NCBI RefSeq assembly: GCF_016862795.1 | Contig: NZ_BONQ01000047.1 | Location: 1-64,000 of the forward strand | Direction: 5' to 3' | Origin: Dactylosporangium siamense | GTDB lineage: Bacteria; Actinomycetota; Actinomycetes; Mycobacteriales; Micromonosporaceae | DNA length: 64,000 nt | In this document: piece after piece, positions 7,613-16,479 of the stretch | How positions within the stretch are numbered: the stretch's first letter is position 1 | Layout of the letters: every line of letters begins with the position of its first letter | The notes under the pieces: generated by a model | Told to the model about the DNA's origin: nothing | The model's input: the letters and a program-made list of their open reading frames with translations, nothing else | Databases searched by the model: none | Translations under genes and position numbers: made by a program

Positions 7613-10171
7613 ATGCTGCGCGCCACCCTCAAGAGCCTGCTGTCACGCAAGCTGCGGCTGGTCCTGTCGGGCCTGGCAGTGGTGCTGGGCGTGATGTTCG
7701 TGTCGGGGGCGTTCGTGCTCACCGACACGATGGGCCGTTCCTTCGACAGCCTGTTCTCGTCCGTGTACCAGGGCATCGACGTCAACGTCACGCAGAAGCC
7801 GAAAGTCGGCGGCGACCAGGACGTCGGCCCCTCCCAGCAGGGCAACATCCCGGCCGCGACCCTCGACAAGGTCCGCGCGGTGCCGGGCGTCGCGAGCGTC
7901 ACCGGCGACGCGACCGCCGACGGCGCCCGGGTCATTGGCAAGAACGGCAAGGTCGTCACCACGTTCGGCCCGCCGCGCCTCGGCGGCAACTGGGTCGGCA
8001 CGTCGGACCTGCTGCAGCTGCGCGAGGGCCGCGCGCCGGCCGCTGACAACGAGATCGTCGTCAACGTGACCACGGCCAAGAGCGCCGGCGGGCTCAAGGT
8101 CGGCGACGACGTCGGCGTCCTCACCCTCCAGCCGGGCAAGAAGGTCTTCAAACTCGTCGGCATCTTCGGCTACAGCGGCGACCGCGACTCCCTCGGCGGG
8201 TCCCTGGAGGTCCTGTTCACCACGCCGGTCGCGCAGGAGCTGATGCTCGGCGAGAAGGACGTGTACAGCGGGATCAACGTGACGGCCGCCGCGGGTGTGA
8301 CGAACGAGAAGCTCCGCGACGACGTCGCGGCCGCGCTCGGCGGCGAGGCCGGCGGGTTCCAGGTCAAGACCGGCAAGCAGCTGACGGACGAGACGACCAA
8401 GTCGTTCCGGGAGGGCCTCGCGTTCTTCAACAACGTGCTCATCGGGTTCGCGGGTGTCGCGTTGTTCGTGGGCACCTTCCTGATCCTGAACACGTTCTCG
8501 ATCATCGTCGCGCAGCGGACCCGTGAGCTGGCGCTGATGCGGGCCCTCGGCGGCAGCCGCGGGCAGACGCTCGGCTCGGTCATCATCGAGGCCGTCGCGA
8601 TCGGGCTCATCGCCTCGGTCCTCGGCCTGGCCGCCGGCGTCGGCGTCGGTGTCCTGCTCGCCTGGGTGTTCGGCAACGTCAGCGGCGTCGCCCTCGCCAG
8701 CGTCGGCGTCCCCGCCGCCGCGGTGATCAGCGCGTTCGTGGTCGGCCTGCTGGTGACGGTCGTCGCCGCGGTCCTGCCGGCGCTGCGGGCCTCCCGGATC
8801 CCGCCGATCGCGGCGCTGCAGGAGGTCGCCACCCCGGACCGGCCGCTCACCAAGCTCACCGTCAGCGGCGCGCTCATCGGCGCGGCCGGCGGCACGATGC
8901 TCGGCCTCGGCCTGGCCGGTCAGGGCGACAACACGCTGTGGCTGATCCTCGGCGGCGTCCTGGTCAGCTTCATCGGGGTCGCGCTGCTCACGCCGCTGCT
9001 GGCCCGCCCGGTGGTGTCGCTGCTCGGCCGGCTGTTCTCCTGGTCGGTGCCGGGCAAGCTGGGCCGGCTCAACTCGGGCCGCAACCCGCGGCGCACCGCG
9101 ATCACCGCGGCCGCGCTGATGGTCGGCCTGGCCCTGATCACCGGCGTCAACGTCATCCTCGCCTCGGCGAAGCAGAGCCTGTCCTCGCAGGCCTCGACCC
9201 AGGTCACCGTCGACCTGATCATCTCCGGCGACGGCGACGACAACGGGCCGGCGAAGTTCGACCCGGCCGTCATGGACGCCGCGGCGAAGCTGCCGGGCGT
9301 GTCCAGCGCCGCCAGCGAGTACTGGGACTTCGCCCAGGTCGACGGGAACGGCACGGGCATCTCCGCGACGCCGGACATGGCCGCCTACGCGAGCATGTTC
9401 AAGCTCACGGCGACCGAGGGCACCCTGCAGTGGACCGGCCCGGACCAGGCCGTCATCGACACCGAGAACGCGAAGAAGCGCAACCTCACGCTCGGCTCGA
9501 CGATGACCATGCAGTTCACCCGCGGCGAGCCGCACCAGGTGAAGATCGTCGGCCTGTACCAGCGCAGCGACGTCATGGGCGGCACCATCGTCTCCGGTGA
9601 CGTGGTGAAGGACTACCGCTCCGCGCAGCCGTCCTGGGGCTACCTGCGGGTCAGCGACGGCGCCTCGGTCGACGCGATCCAGAAGCAGGTCGACCAGCTC
9701 CTCGTCGACAACCCCGAGGTGTCGGTCGCGAACCGGGCCGAGTACGTCGACGCCCAGTCCGCGCAGTTCGACCAGCTCCTGGTGATGATCCAGGTGCTCC
9801 TCGCGCTGGCGATCCTCATCGCGGTCCTCGGCATCGTCAACACCCTCGCCCTGTCGGTGCTGGAACGGACCCGCGAGCTGGGGCTGCTCCGCGCGATCGG
9901 GATGCGCCGGGCCCAGACGATGCGGATGGTGACCGTCGAGGCGGTCGTCATCTCCACCTTCGGTGCGCTGCTCGGCCTCGCCGTCGGCACCGGCCTCGGC
10001 GCGGCGGTGGTCCGGGCGCTGAAGGACGACGGCTTCACGAAGCTGGCGTTCCCGTGGAGCCAGATGGCGACGTATCTGCTCCTCGCGGCGCTGGTCGGGG
10101 TCATCGCGGCGGTCCTGCCGTCGATCCGGGCCTCCCGGGTCAACGTCCTGCAGGCGATCTCACACGACTGA
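7613..10171 (+). CDS. FtsX-family ABC permease, copy 2
   Basis: An 852-residue permease with the same two-FtsX architecture as the one at 4082-6631. It has an N-terminal membrane segment (about 12-35), a first extracytoplasmic domain, an FtsX core with LMRALGGSRGQTL, central membrane helices, a second extracytoplasmic domain and a C-terminal FtsX core with LLRAIGMRRAQTM. The extracytoplasmic domains have diverged much more from copy 1 than the membrane cores, suggesting different substrates or partners. ATG 7613 follows the ATPase stop by 2 bp. It is terminated by the hairpin at 10181. Confidence 0.9.
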   Translation: MLRATLKSLLSRKLRLVLSGLAVVLGVMFVSGAFVLTDTMGRSFDSLFSSVYQGIDVNVTQKPKVGGDQDVGPSQQGNIPAATLDKVRAVPGVASVTGDATADGARVIGKNGKVVTTFGPPRLGGNWVGTSDLLQLREGRAPAADNEIVVNVTTAKSAGGLKVGDDVGVLTLQPGKKVFKLVGIFGYSGDRDSLGGSLEVLFTTPVAQELMLGEKDVYSGINVTAAAGVTNEKLRDDVAAALGGEAGGFQVKTGKQLTDETTKSFREGLAFFNNVLIGFAGVALFVGTFLILNTFSIIVAQRTRELALMRALGGSRGQTLGSVIIEAVAIGLIASVLGLAAGVGVGVLLAWVFGNVSGVALASVGVPAAAVISAFVVGLLVTVVAAVLPALRASRIPPIAALQEVATPDRPLTKLTVSGALIGAAGGTMLGLGLAGQGDNTLWLILGGVLVSFIGVALLTPLLARPVVSLLGRLFSWSVPGKLGRLNSGRNPRRTAITAAALMVGLALITGVNVILASAKQSLSSQASTQVTVDLIISGDGDDNGPAKFDPAVMDAAAKLPGVSSAASEYWDFAQVDGNGTGISATPDMAAYASMFKLTATEGTLQWTGPDQAVIDTENAKKRNLTLGSTMTMQFTRGEPHQVKIVGLYQRSDVMGGTIVSGDVVKDYRSAQPSWGYLRVSDGASVDAIQKQVDQLLVDNPEVSVANRAEYVDAQSAQFDQLLVMIQVLLALAILIAVLGIVNTLALSVLERTRELGLLRAIGMRRAQTMRMVTVEAVVISTFGALLGLAVGTGLGAAVVRALKDDGFTKLAFPWSQMATYLLLAALVGVIAAVLPSIRASRVNVLQAISHD

Positions 10172-10180
10172 TTTCCCCCG

Positions 10181-10215
10181 GCGAAGGGGGCGTCCCACGG
10201 GGGCGCCCCCTTCGC
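10181..10215. terminator. Bidirectional terminator between convergent genes
   Basis: A 12-bp perfect stem (arms gcgaagggggcg and cgcccccttcgc) lies 9 bases after the permease stop. Its right arm touches the stop codon of the convergent HAD gene, so it can serve both transcripts. Confidence 0.8.
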
Positions 10216-10877
10216 TATGCGATGAGCTTCCGGAGATACGCCACGTCGACGTCCAGCAGCGAGTCGACCAGCGTGACCCCCTCCGGGTCCAGCGCCACCT
10301 CGCACGGCACGGCCAGGACCGCGCAGCCGGCGGCGCGGGCGCTGCGGACGCCGTTGGGCGAGTCCTCCACGGCGACGCACTGCGGTGCGGTCGCCCCGAC
10401 GAGCCGGGCGGCGGTCAGATACGGCATCGGGTGCGGCTTCGTCCGGTCGACCTCGTCCCCGGCGACGACCGCGTCGAAGTTGTCCGCGCCGATCGTCAGC
10501 AGCGCCACGTCGACCAGGTGCCGGTGCGTGGCGGTGACCAGCGCCAGGGGTACACCTTCCGAACGCAACGCGGCGAGCAGCTCCTTGGCGCCGGGACGCC
10601 ACTCGACGCCGCCGTGGAACAGCTCCTTGACCCTGGACTCCAGCCACACGAGGCTCGCGTGGGTGCTGACGCTGGCGGGCAGGCCGAGGTCGGCGTGCAG
10701 CAGCCGCATCGACTCGGTCATGTTGCTGCCGACCATCGCGTGCCTGGCCTGCGCGGACAGCTCACCGCCGTAGTGGGTGGCGAGCTCGGTCAGGCCGACG
10801 GACCAGACCTTCTCGCTGTCCACGAGGGTGCCGTCCATGTCGAAGAGCACGGCCGCGAGCCGGTCGTCAGAAGCCAC
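10215..10877 (-). CDS. HAD-superfamily phosphatase (beta-phosphoglucomutase-like)
   Basis: A 220-residue cytoplasmic haloacid-dehalogenase hydrolase. Motif I is FDMDGTLVDSE (nucleophile Asp near residue 13), with a helical cap domain at about 20-85. Motif II is VTATHRH, the motif III region is around DEVDRTKPHPMPYL, and motif IV is VAVEDSPNGVRSA. This is the subfamily of beta-phosphoglucomutase, phosphoglycolate and sugar-phosphate phosphatases; the substrate cannot be assigned. The GTG start lacks a strong ribosome-binding site. It converges on the ABC cassette and sits apart from the ketopantoate-reductase-like gene upstream. Confidence 0.85.
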   Translation of the reverse strand: MASDDRLAAVLFDMDGTLVDSEKVWSVGLTELATHYGGELSAQARHAMVGSNMTESMRLLHADLGLPASVSTHASLVWLESRVKELFHGGVEWRPGAKELLAALRSEGVPLALVTATHRHLVDVALLTIGADNFDAVVAGDEVDRTKPHPMPYLTAARLVGATAPQCVAVEDSPNGVRSARAAGCAVLAVPCEVALDPEGVTLVDSLLDVDVAYLRKLIA

Positions 10878-10917
10878 CTGACGGATCCTGCCCTGCCGCC
10901 CGTGGTTTCACGGCGCG

Positions 10918-10986
10918 GTCGTGCTCAACGTCACGGCCTCGTCGTGCTCAACGTCACGGCCTCGTCGTGCTCAACGTCACGGCCTC
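10918..10986. repeat. Three copies of a 23-bp repeat derived from a gene 3' end
   Basis: The unit gtcgtgctcaacgtcacggcctc occurs three times head to tail without mismatch. The rightmost copy encodes, on the minus strand, the last residues (AVTLSTT) of the ketopantoate-reductase-like protein. Its stop codon is read from the next copy and the third copy lies downstream of the stop. Because 23 is not a multiple of three, each added copy changes frame. Confidence 0.9.
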
Positions 10987-11913
10987 CAGGAACTCCGCGG
11001 GCGTCAGGCTGCCCGGTGTGCGGCCCTCCCGGACGGCGCGCTGGACCAGCCGGCGGGCGGTCTCGTTCGCCGGGGTCGGCACGCCGTGCAGCCGGCCGAG
11101 CAGCACGATCTCGCCGTTGAGGTAGTCGGCCTCGACGGTGCCGGCGCCGCGCGCCAGGCTCTGCCACGACGACCCGCCGGCCCGGTTGATGCCCTGCGGC
11201 CACCGCATGATGTCGCCGCGGCGCTCCCGGTCCTCGGCCGCCGACGCGACGTCGATGCCGGCGCGGCGCAGCACCTCCTCCCCCTCGGCCTGCACGGGTC
11301 CGACCGCCGCGTCGAGCCCGTCGACCCGCCCGCACAGCGCCTCGACCGCGTTGCCGAGGTTCAGCACGAGTTTGCGGTGCTTCCAGCGCATGATGTCCGC
11401 GCGCGGCTGCGACACGAACCCGGCCTCCTCCAGGCCCTGCGCTAGTCGTAGAGCGGTCGCATCACTCCCCGACGGGTAACGGCCCAGGTCGAGGATGCCG
11501 GGGACCGGGTCGCAGTGCTCGACGACGACGCCCGGCTCCAGATGGCTGGCCGGCAGGATGACGTGGACCCCGTACACGTCGGCGAAGTGCCGCAACGCCG
11601 CGCGCTCGTTGGCGACACCGTTCTGCAGGCAGACCACCGGGCCCCGGAAGCCCTCGAGGGCAACCAGTGCGGCGCCGGTGTCCTGGCCCTTCATCGCGAG
11701 CACCACGACGTCCTGCTCGGTGTCGGCGGGATGCCGGTAGACGTCGACCTTGACGACCGTGTCCCCGTCCGGCCGGCGCAGGGTCAGCCCGTCCTTCTGG
11801 ATCGCCTCGAGGTGCGGGCCGCGGGCGACGACCGCCACGTCGTGCCCGGCGATCGCGAGCCGGGCCGCGACCACTCCCCCGACAGCGCCGGCGCCGTAGA
11901 TCATCCATCGCAT
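10954..11913 (-). CDS. Ketopantoate reductase (PanE/ApbA) family protein
   Basis: A 319-residue NAD(P)-dependent reductase. It has an N-terminal Rossmann domain with the glycine-rich loop YGAGAVGG (residues 5-12), conserved segments VVLAMKGQDT and CLQNGVANE, and a C-terminal helical domain with the catalytic-lysine region KHRKLVLNLGNAVEAL. The family reduces 2-dehydropantoate to pantoate for CoA synthesis, but many actinobacterial paralogues have unknown substrates, so panE is not certain. The start is ATG 11913 with TACGAT exactly six bases upstream, a leaderless arrangement. Its last codons lie in a 23-bp tandem repeat that also supplies the stop codon, so the C-terminus has been reshaped by repeat expansion. 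Confidence 0.8.
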   Translation of the reverse strand: MRWMIYGAGAVGGVVAARLAIAGHDVAVVARGPHLEAIQKDGLTLRRPDGDTVVKVDVYRHPADTEQDVVVLAMKGQDTGAALVALEGFRGPVVCLQNGVANERAALRHFADVYGVHVILPASHLEPGVVVEHCDPVPGILDLGRYPSGSDATALRLAQGLEEAGFVSQPRADIMRWKHRKLVLNLGNAVEALCGRVDGLDAAVGPVQAEGEEVLRRAGIDVASAAEDRERRGDIMRWPQGINRAGGSSWQSLARGAGTVEADYLNGEIVLLGRLHGVPTPANETARRLVQRAVREGRTPGSLTPAEFLEAVTLSTTRP

Positions 11914-11969
11914 CGGCCCATCGTAAATCGGGTGACCCTTTGATCAACGAACTTCGCTATCGTGACCGG

Positions 11970-12290
11970 ATGATCGGGGTTCTTCTCGTGGTCGACGGGG
12001 CCGTCCTGTTCACGCTCGTCGCGGTCACCGCCGCCGTCGGCCGGGTCGGCGTGGTCAGCGGGTGGCGGTGCACGCTGCTCGGCGGCGCCCTCGCCGGGCT
12101 CGCCGCCACCGGCACGTGGATGTTCGACCTGCCGCGGTGGGTGTACGTGGTCGCCGGCTTCGTGGTCGCGACGGCCGTGTTCCTCGGGCTCGGGGCGGAC
12201 CTGATCCGGCTGTCCCGGCGGCCCCGGCCGGTGCCGCTCGGCGCGACCATCGAGGAGTCGCTGCGCGGCCTGCTCAACAGCGCGAGGTGA
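11970..12290 (+). CDS. Small membrane protein, three predicted helices
   Basis: A 106-residue protein with hydrophobic segments at about 1-22, 33-50 and 55-77, followed by a basic cytoplasmic tail (RLSRRPRPVP). I do not recognise a named family. The start is ATG 11970 because TATCGT ends exactly six bases before it, a leaderless promoter. The frame is open to 11940, but that would place the promoter inside the gene. It is divergent from the ketopantoate-reductase-like gene and 68 bp before the PAC2 gene, which has its own leaderless promoter. Confidence 0.65.
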   Translation: MIGVLLVVDGAVLFTLVAVTAAVGRVGVVSGWRCTLLGGALAGLAATGTWMFDLPRWVYVVAGFVVATAVFLGLGADLIRLSRRPRPVPLGATIEESLRGLLNSAR

Positions 12291-12358
12291 TCTTGGAAAC
12301 TGACACCCCCGGGCGCGGCCGGCAAGCCATCCGGCGGTCACCCACGTAGGCTGGGACC

Positions 12359-13243
12359 GTGACCGAGTTCGACGGCCTGCCCGTGCTGCGCTCCCCTGTC
12401 GCGATTGCCGCGTTCGAAGGGTGGAACGACGCTGCCGACGCGTCGACCGCCGTCGTCGAGCATCTCGAACAGGAGTGGGGCGCCGAGCCCATCGCCGCGC
12501 TCGACCCCGAGGACTTCTACGACTTCCAGGTCAACCGCCCGACGGTGACGATGTCCGAGGGCGAGACCCGCCGCATCGAGTGGCCCACCACCCGCTTCTC
12601 GGTGGCCACCCCGCCCGACGCGGAGCGCGACATCGTCCTCATCCGCGGCATCGAGCCGAGCATGCGCTGGCGCACCTTCTGCGAGCAGGTCCTCGAGGTC
12701 TGCCACAGCCTCGAAGTGAGCCGGATCGTGCTGCTGGGCGCGCTGCTGGCGGACGTGCCGTACACCCGGCCGCTGCCGGTCAGCGGCTCCGCGCCGCGCG
12801 GGATCGCCTCCACCGACGCCACCGAGCGCCTCGGCCTCACCCCGACCCGCTACGAGGGCCCGACCGGCATCGTCGGCGTCCTGCACGACGCCTGCGTGCG
12901 CGCCGACCTCGAGGCCGTCTCCTTCTGGGTGCACGTCCCCCACTACGCGAACAACCCGCCCTGCCCGAAGGCCACCCTTGCGCTGCTGCACCGCGTCGAG
13001 GAGGTCCTCGACCTGCCCGTCCCGACCGGCGACCTCGCCAAGGAGTCCTCGGAGTGGGAGGAGCGGCTCAAGCTGGCCGCCGAGCAGGACGCCGAGCTCG
13101 CCGAGTATGTCCGCGAGCTGGAGGAACGCTCCGGCGACGCCGGCCTGCAGCCCCTGTCCGGCGACGAGATCGCGCAGGAGTTCGAGAAGTACCTCCGCCG
13201 CCGCGGCGGCCAGGCCGGCCCGTCCGCGACCGGCGCCTGGTAG
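12359..13243 (+). CDS. PAC2-family protein
   Basis: A 294-residue protein of the PAC2 family (proteasome-assembly-chaperone-like fold), widespread in actinobacteria that carry a 20S proteasome. The N-terminus PVAIAAFEGWNDAADAS is the family hallmark. The C-terminal 60 residues are charged and probably helical (EEVLDLP to the end). In actinobacteria the role is unproven, with links to proteasome or ligase assembly inferred from homology. The start is GTG 12359 with TAGGCT six bases upstream and no ribosome-binding sequence, so the mRNA is probably leaderless. A decayed IS110 element follows. Confidence 0.85.
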   Translation: MTEFDGLPVLRSPVAIAAFEGWNDAADASTAVVEHLEQEWGAEPIAALDPEDFYDFQVNRPTVTMSEGETRRIEWPTTRFSVATPPDAERDIVLIRGIEPSMRWRTFCEQVLEVCHSLEVSRIVLLGALLADVPYTRPLPVSGSAPRGIASTDATERLGLTPTRYEGPTGIVGVLHDACVRADLEAVSFWVHVPHYANNPPCPKATLALLHRVEEVLDLPVPTGDLAKESSEWEERLKLAAEQDAELAEYVRELEERSGDAGLQPLSGDEIAQEFEKYLRRRGGQAGPSATGAW

Positions 13244-13279
13244 CCACGGTCCAACTGATAGATCATCCGCATGGCTCCG

Positions 13280-13496
13280 GTCCGTCGTGGGCGCGGCCCG
13301 TCGCTCATTGGGGGAATGCTGGTGTTGCCCGGCTCCTGGGTGGGGTTGGGTGGCACCTGGGCCGTCAGGTCACTGCCAACCGTCGTGTCCCCGGTTTGAG
13401 GGCTTGCGGGAGTTGTTGCGGGGTCTGGCGGTCCGGGGCATCCCGACTGGCCACAGGATTGTGCGCCGTTGAGCGCCCGTCAATGAGCGTCCGGCA
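13280..13496 (+). mobile_element. IS110 left end, candidate bridge-RNA region
   Basis: This is a GC-rich non-coding stretch directly upstream of an IS110-type transposase remnant. IS110-family elements carry a non-coding left end that encodes the bridge RNA guiding target choice, and in many of them this lies just upstream of the transposase. The segment contains several short inverted repeats but I cannot fold it reliably. The outer boundary is unknown because IS110 elements lack terminal inverted repeats. Identity rests on position only. Confidence 0.35.
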
Positions 13497-13985
13497 GTGA
13501 TGCCCGAACCTCCAGGTGCGCCTTTCCACTGGGATGAGCAGCGGAATGGAGCAGCTTTGAGTGTGGCGGAGATGGTGGGGTCGGCGCGACCGGTCACGGT
13601 CGGTGTCGACTGGTCGAAGGACAACCATGCGGTGTGCGTGCTGGACGCTGACGGCGAGCCCGTCCAGCGGCTGGTGGTCGCGCATTCGCGGCCGGGGATC
13701 AGCCGGCTGCTGGCGGTTCTGGAGCGGTTTGAGGTTGTCGGGGTAGGGATCGAACGGCCGGACGGGCCTGTTGTGGCGGCGTTGCTGGCGGCTGGTGTTG
13801 TGGTGTTCGTGATCCCGCCGTCGCAGGTTAAGTCGTTTGCGGGGGCGGTATGGGTCGGCGGGGAACAAGGATGACCGGTTCGACGCGTTCGTGTTGGCGG
13901 ACGCGGTGCGCACGGATCGGCGTCGGTTGACTCCCTTGGCGCCGGATGGTGCGGCGACGGTGGCGTTGCGGTCGTTGGTGCTTGC
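13497..13985 (+). pseudogene. Truncated, frameshifted IS110 transposase
   Basis: The N-terminal RuvC-like (DEDD) part of an IS110 transposase. VGVDWSKDNHAVCVLDADGE carries the first catalytic Asp, IERPDGPVVAALLAAG is typical, and KDDRFDAFVLADAVRTDRRR carries further conserved acidic residues. Reading leaves frame at the TTT of 13836-13838. Removing one T joins VKS to LRGRYGSAGNKDDRF, as in intact homologues. After about residue 160 (near 13985) homology stops, so the rest of the DEDD domain and the serine-containing Tnp domain of a roughly 400-residue protein are missing. The element is dead. Confidence 0.85.
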
Positions 13986-14124
13986 ACCCGTGATCAAAGG
14001 ACAACGCTGGCCGTCCACACGACCCGGACGCTCCTTCGATCATGGAGAAGATCCACTTTGGCGGGGGACGATCTGCGCAAAGTGGTGTTTTCGGGCAGCG
14101 GTCCGAGGTGCGGGGCTTGGCCGC

Positions 14125-14200
14125 GGCCGCAGGTCTCGTCGCGGCCGTCCACGGCCGCGGGTCTCGTCGCGGCCGTCCACGGCCGCGGGCTTGGTCACGA
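14125..14200. repeat. 28-bp tandem repeat in degenerate intergenic DNA
   Basis: Two near-identical 28-bp copies (beginning ggccgcaggtctcgtcgc and ggccgcgggtctcgtcgc) and a partial third lie between the IS110 remnant and the aminotransferase. The rest of 13986-14351 is non-coding with no recognisable gene. It includes an imperfect ccactttg/caaagtgg inverted repeat near 14051-14083. Confidence 0.75.
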
Positions 14201-14351
14201 CCGCAGGTCGTGGCTGCGCGACCGTCCGCGGAGGTGGCAGGGCCAGGGCCAGCGAAGCTGGGCCCCGGCCCGGTGCCTGGCGGGAGCATCGGTCCGCACC
14301 ACGGCGGACCCGAGCCATCCCGGTCTCTTCATACCGGTCTTGAAGTGACGA

Positions 14352-15566
14352 TCACACCTGGCGATACGTGGACAGGAACCGGCCGATGCGCCCGATCGCG
14401 TCCTCGAGGTCTGCCACGCGCGGGAGGGTCACGATGCGGAAATGGTCCGGATTGTGCCAGTTGAAGCCCGTCCCCTGCACGACCATCAGCTTCTCCTTGC
14501 GGAGCAGGTCGAGCGCGAACTGCAGGTCGTCCTTGATCGGGTGCACCTCGGGGTCGATGCGCGGGAACATGTAGAGCGCGCCCTGCGGCTTCGTGCACGA
14601 CACGCCCGGGATGTCGTTGAGCATCCGCCAGGCGGTGTCACGCTGGGCGAGCAGCCGGCCGCCGGGCAGGATCAGATCGTTGATGCTCTGATACCCACCG
14701 AGCGCGGTCTGCACGGCGTGCTGCGTCGGCACGTTGGGGCACAGGCGCATGTTGGCGAGGATGTCGAGACCCTCGATGTAGCTGGTCGCGTGCCACTTCG
14801 GGCCCGACAGCACGAGCCAGCCGGTGCGGAAGCCGGCCACCCGGTACGCCTTCGACAGCCCGTTGAACGTCAGCGTGAACAGGTCCGGGGCGACGGCGGC
14901 GGTCGAGACGTGCTTCGTGTCGTCGTAGAGGATCTTGTCGTAGATCTCGTCGGAGAAGACCAGCAGGTTGTGGCGGCGGGCCACCTCGGCGATCCGCTCG
15001 ATCATCTCCCGCGAGTAGACGGCGCCCGTCGGGTTGTTGGGGTTGATGATGACGATCGCTTTGGTGCGCGGGGTGACCTTCGCGGCGATGTCGTCGACGT
15101 CGGGCATCCAGTCGTTGGTCTCGTCGCAGATGTAGTGCACGGCGCGGCCGCCGCAGAGGCTGACGGAGGCGGTCCACAGCGGATAGTCCGGCGAGGGGAT
15201 GAGCACCTCGTCGCCGTTGTCGAGCAGCGCCTGCAACGCCATGACGATGAGCTCGGAGACGCCGTTGCCGAGGTACACGTCCTCGATGTCAACGCCGTAC
15301 ACCTGCTTCTGCTGGTAGTACTGCACCACGGCGCGCCGGGCCGACAGCAGGCCCTTGGAGTCACCGTAGCCGTGGGCTGACGGCAGGTTCAGGATGACGT
15401 CCTGGAGGATCTCCTCCGGCGCCTCGAATCCGAACGGGGCCGGGTTGCCGATGTTGAGCTTCAGGATGTGATGGCCTTCGGCTTCCATCTGCTTGGCGGC
15501 GGCCATGACCGGTCCGCGGATGTCGTAACAGACGTTGGCCAGCTTCGCGGACTGAGTCACCTGCAT
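14352..15566 (-). CDS. Alanine-type aminotransferase (AlaA-like)
   Basis: A 404-residue fold-type I PLP aminotransferase. Conserved elements include the N-terminal IGNPAPFGFEAP, GDSKGLLSAR, IINPNNPTGAVYS, the Asp/Tyr pair in FSDEIYDKILYD, the PLP-binding Lys in NGLSKAYRVAGFRTGW and the substrate Arg near the C-terminus (FRIVTLPR). The family (AlaA/AlaT-like, actinobacterial alanine/aspartate aminotransferase) interconverts pyruvate and alanine with glutamate as donor. The ATG at 15566 is preceded, six bases away, by TACTGT and no ribosome-binding site, so it is probably leaderless. It is divergent from a GntR regulator 118 bp away. Confidence 0.88.
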   Translation of the reverse strand: MQVTQSAKLANVCYDIRGPVMAAAKQMEAEGHHILKLNIGNPAPFGFEAPEEILQDVILNLPSAHGYGDSKGLLSARRAVVQYYQQKQVYGVDIEDVYLGNGVSELIVMALQALLDNGDEVLIPSPDYPLWTASVSLCGGRAVHYICDETNDWMPDVDDIAAKVTPRTKAIVIINPNNPTGAVYSREMIERIAEVARRHNLLVFSDEIYDKILYDDTKHVSTAAVAPDLFTLTFNGLSKAYRVAGFRTGWLVLSGPKWHATSYIEGLDILANMRLCPNVPTQHAVQTALGGYQSINDLILPGGRLLAQRDTAWRMLNDIPGVSCTKPQGALYMFPRIDPEVHPIKDDLQFALDLLRKEKLMVVQGTGFNWHNPDHFRIVTLPRVADLEDAIGRIGRFLSTYRQV

Positions 15567-15684
15567 GGAGTCACAGTACGAGCCTTTCTCCCATGCCTCA
15601 GTAGCCAGTTCCCATCATGTGGCGGTTTCCACCGTGACGCCGATCCGCTTGCGTAGAGCTTCCTAGGAGGCTAGGCTTTGACCC

Positions 15685-16479
15685 ATGACCATCAACCCTG
15701 GAGCCGCGGAGTTCCCGCACCGGCAGATCGCCGCGCAGCTCCGGGCCCGCATCCATCGCGGAGACTGGGCGCCCGGCGAGCGGCTGCCGTCGATCCCCTC
15801 CCTCGCCACCCAGTTCGGCGTCGCCAAGCAGACCGTCCAGCGGACCATCGACCAGCTGCGGATCGAGGGCCTGCTGATCACCCGTCCGGGTTCGGGGACG
15901 TTCGTCCGCGGCACGAAGCGCCGCATGAACCGGTTGTCCCGCGGGCGCTACGGCGCCGAGCGCGGCTACCACGCCGAGCTCGCCGCGCGATATCGCCAGC
16001 ATCTGATGCAGGTCGGCGTCATGCCCTGCCCCGCCGACGTCGCCGAGGGGTTCGGCATCGACGTCGGCGTGCCGCTGCTGGTCCGCCGGCACCTGGTGCG
16101 CACCGGCGACGCACCGGTCGAGGTGGGCGCCTCGTGGTTCCGCCCCGCCGACGTCCGCGGCACCTCGATCGAGCGACCCGACGTGTTCGACCGCCCGCTC
16201 TACCAGGAGGTCGAGGCCGAGCTGGGGCGGCGGTATACGAGCGCCAAGGACCAGGTCAGCGCCCGGTTACCGACCCGCGAGGAGGCCGAGCTGCTGCAGA
16301 TCCGGCCCGACACGCCGGTGCTGGTGCTGCTGCACATCGCGTATGACGCCGAGCACCGGCCGATCGAGGTCGCCCAGGCCGCGTGGCCGGGGCCGATGAC
16401 GTCGCTGACGGAGGAGTACAAGATCCCGGCCGTCCGGCCCGGCCTGCCCACCGACGAGCCCGACCTGGCGCTGGGCTGA
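15685..16479 (+). CDS. GntR-family transcriptional regulator (HutC type)
   Basis: A 264-residue regulator. The N-terminal winged helix (about 7-75) has HRQIAAQLRARIHRGDWAPG and LPSIPSLATQFGVAKQTVQR. The C-terminal UTRA ligand domain (about 95-250) ends with AQAAWPG. HutC-type regulators bind small metabolites and usually repress neighbouring genes. The divergent aminotransferase is the obvious neighbour, but the ligand is unknown. The start is ATG 15685 with TAGGCT seven bases upstream, a leaderless arrangement. The gene is followed by about 770 bp lacking an intact gene. Confidence 0.85.
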   Translation: MTINPGAAEFPHRQIAAQLRARIHRGDWAPGERLPSIPSLATQFGVAKQTVQRTIDQLRIEGLLITRPGSGTFVRGTKRRMNRLSRGRYGAERGYHAELAARYRQHLMQVGVMPCPADVAEGFGIDVGVPLLVRRHLVRTGDAPVEVGASWFRPADVRGTSIERPDVFDRPLYQEVEAELGRRYTSAKDQVSARLPTREEAELLQIRPDTPVLVLLHIAYDAEHRPIEVAQAAWPGPMTSLTEEYKIPAVRPGLPTDEPDLALG

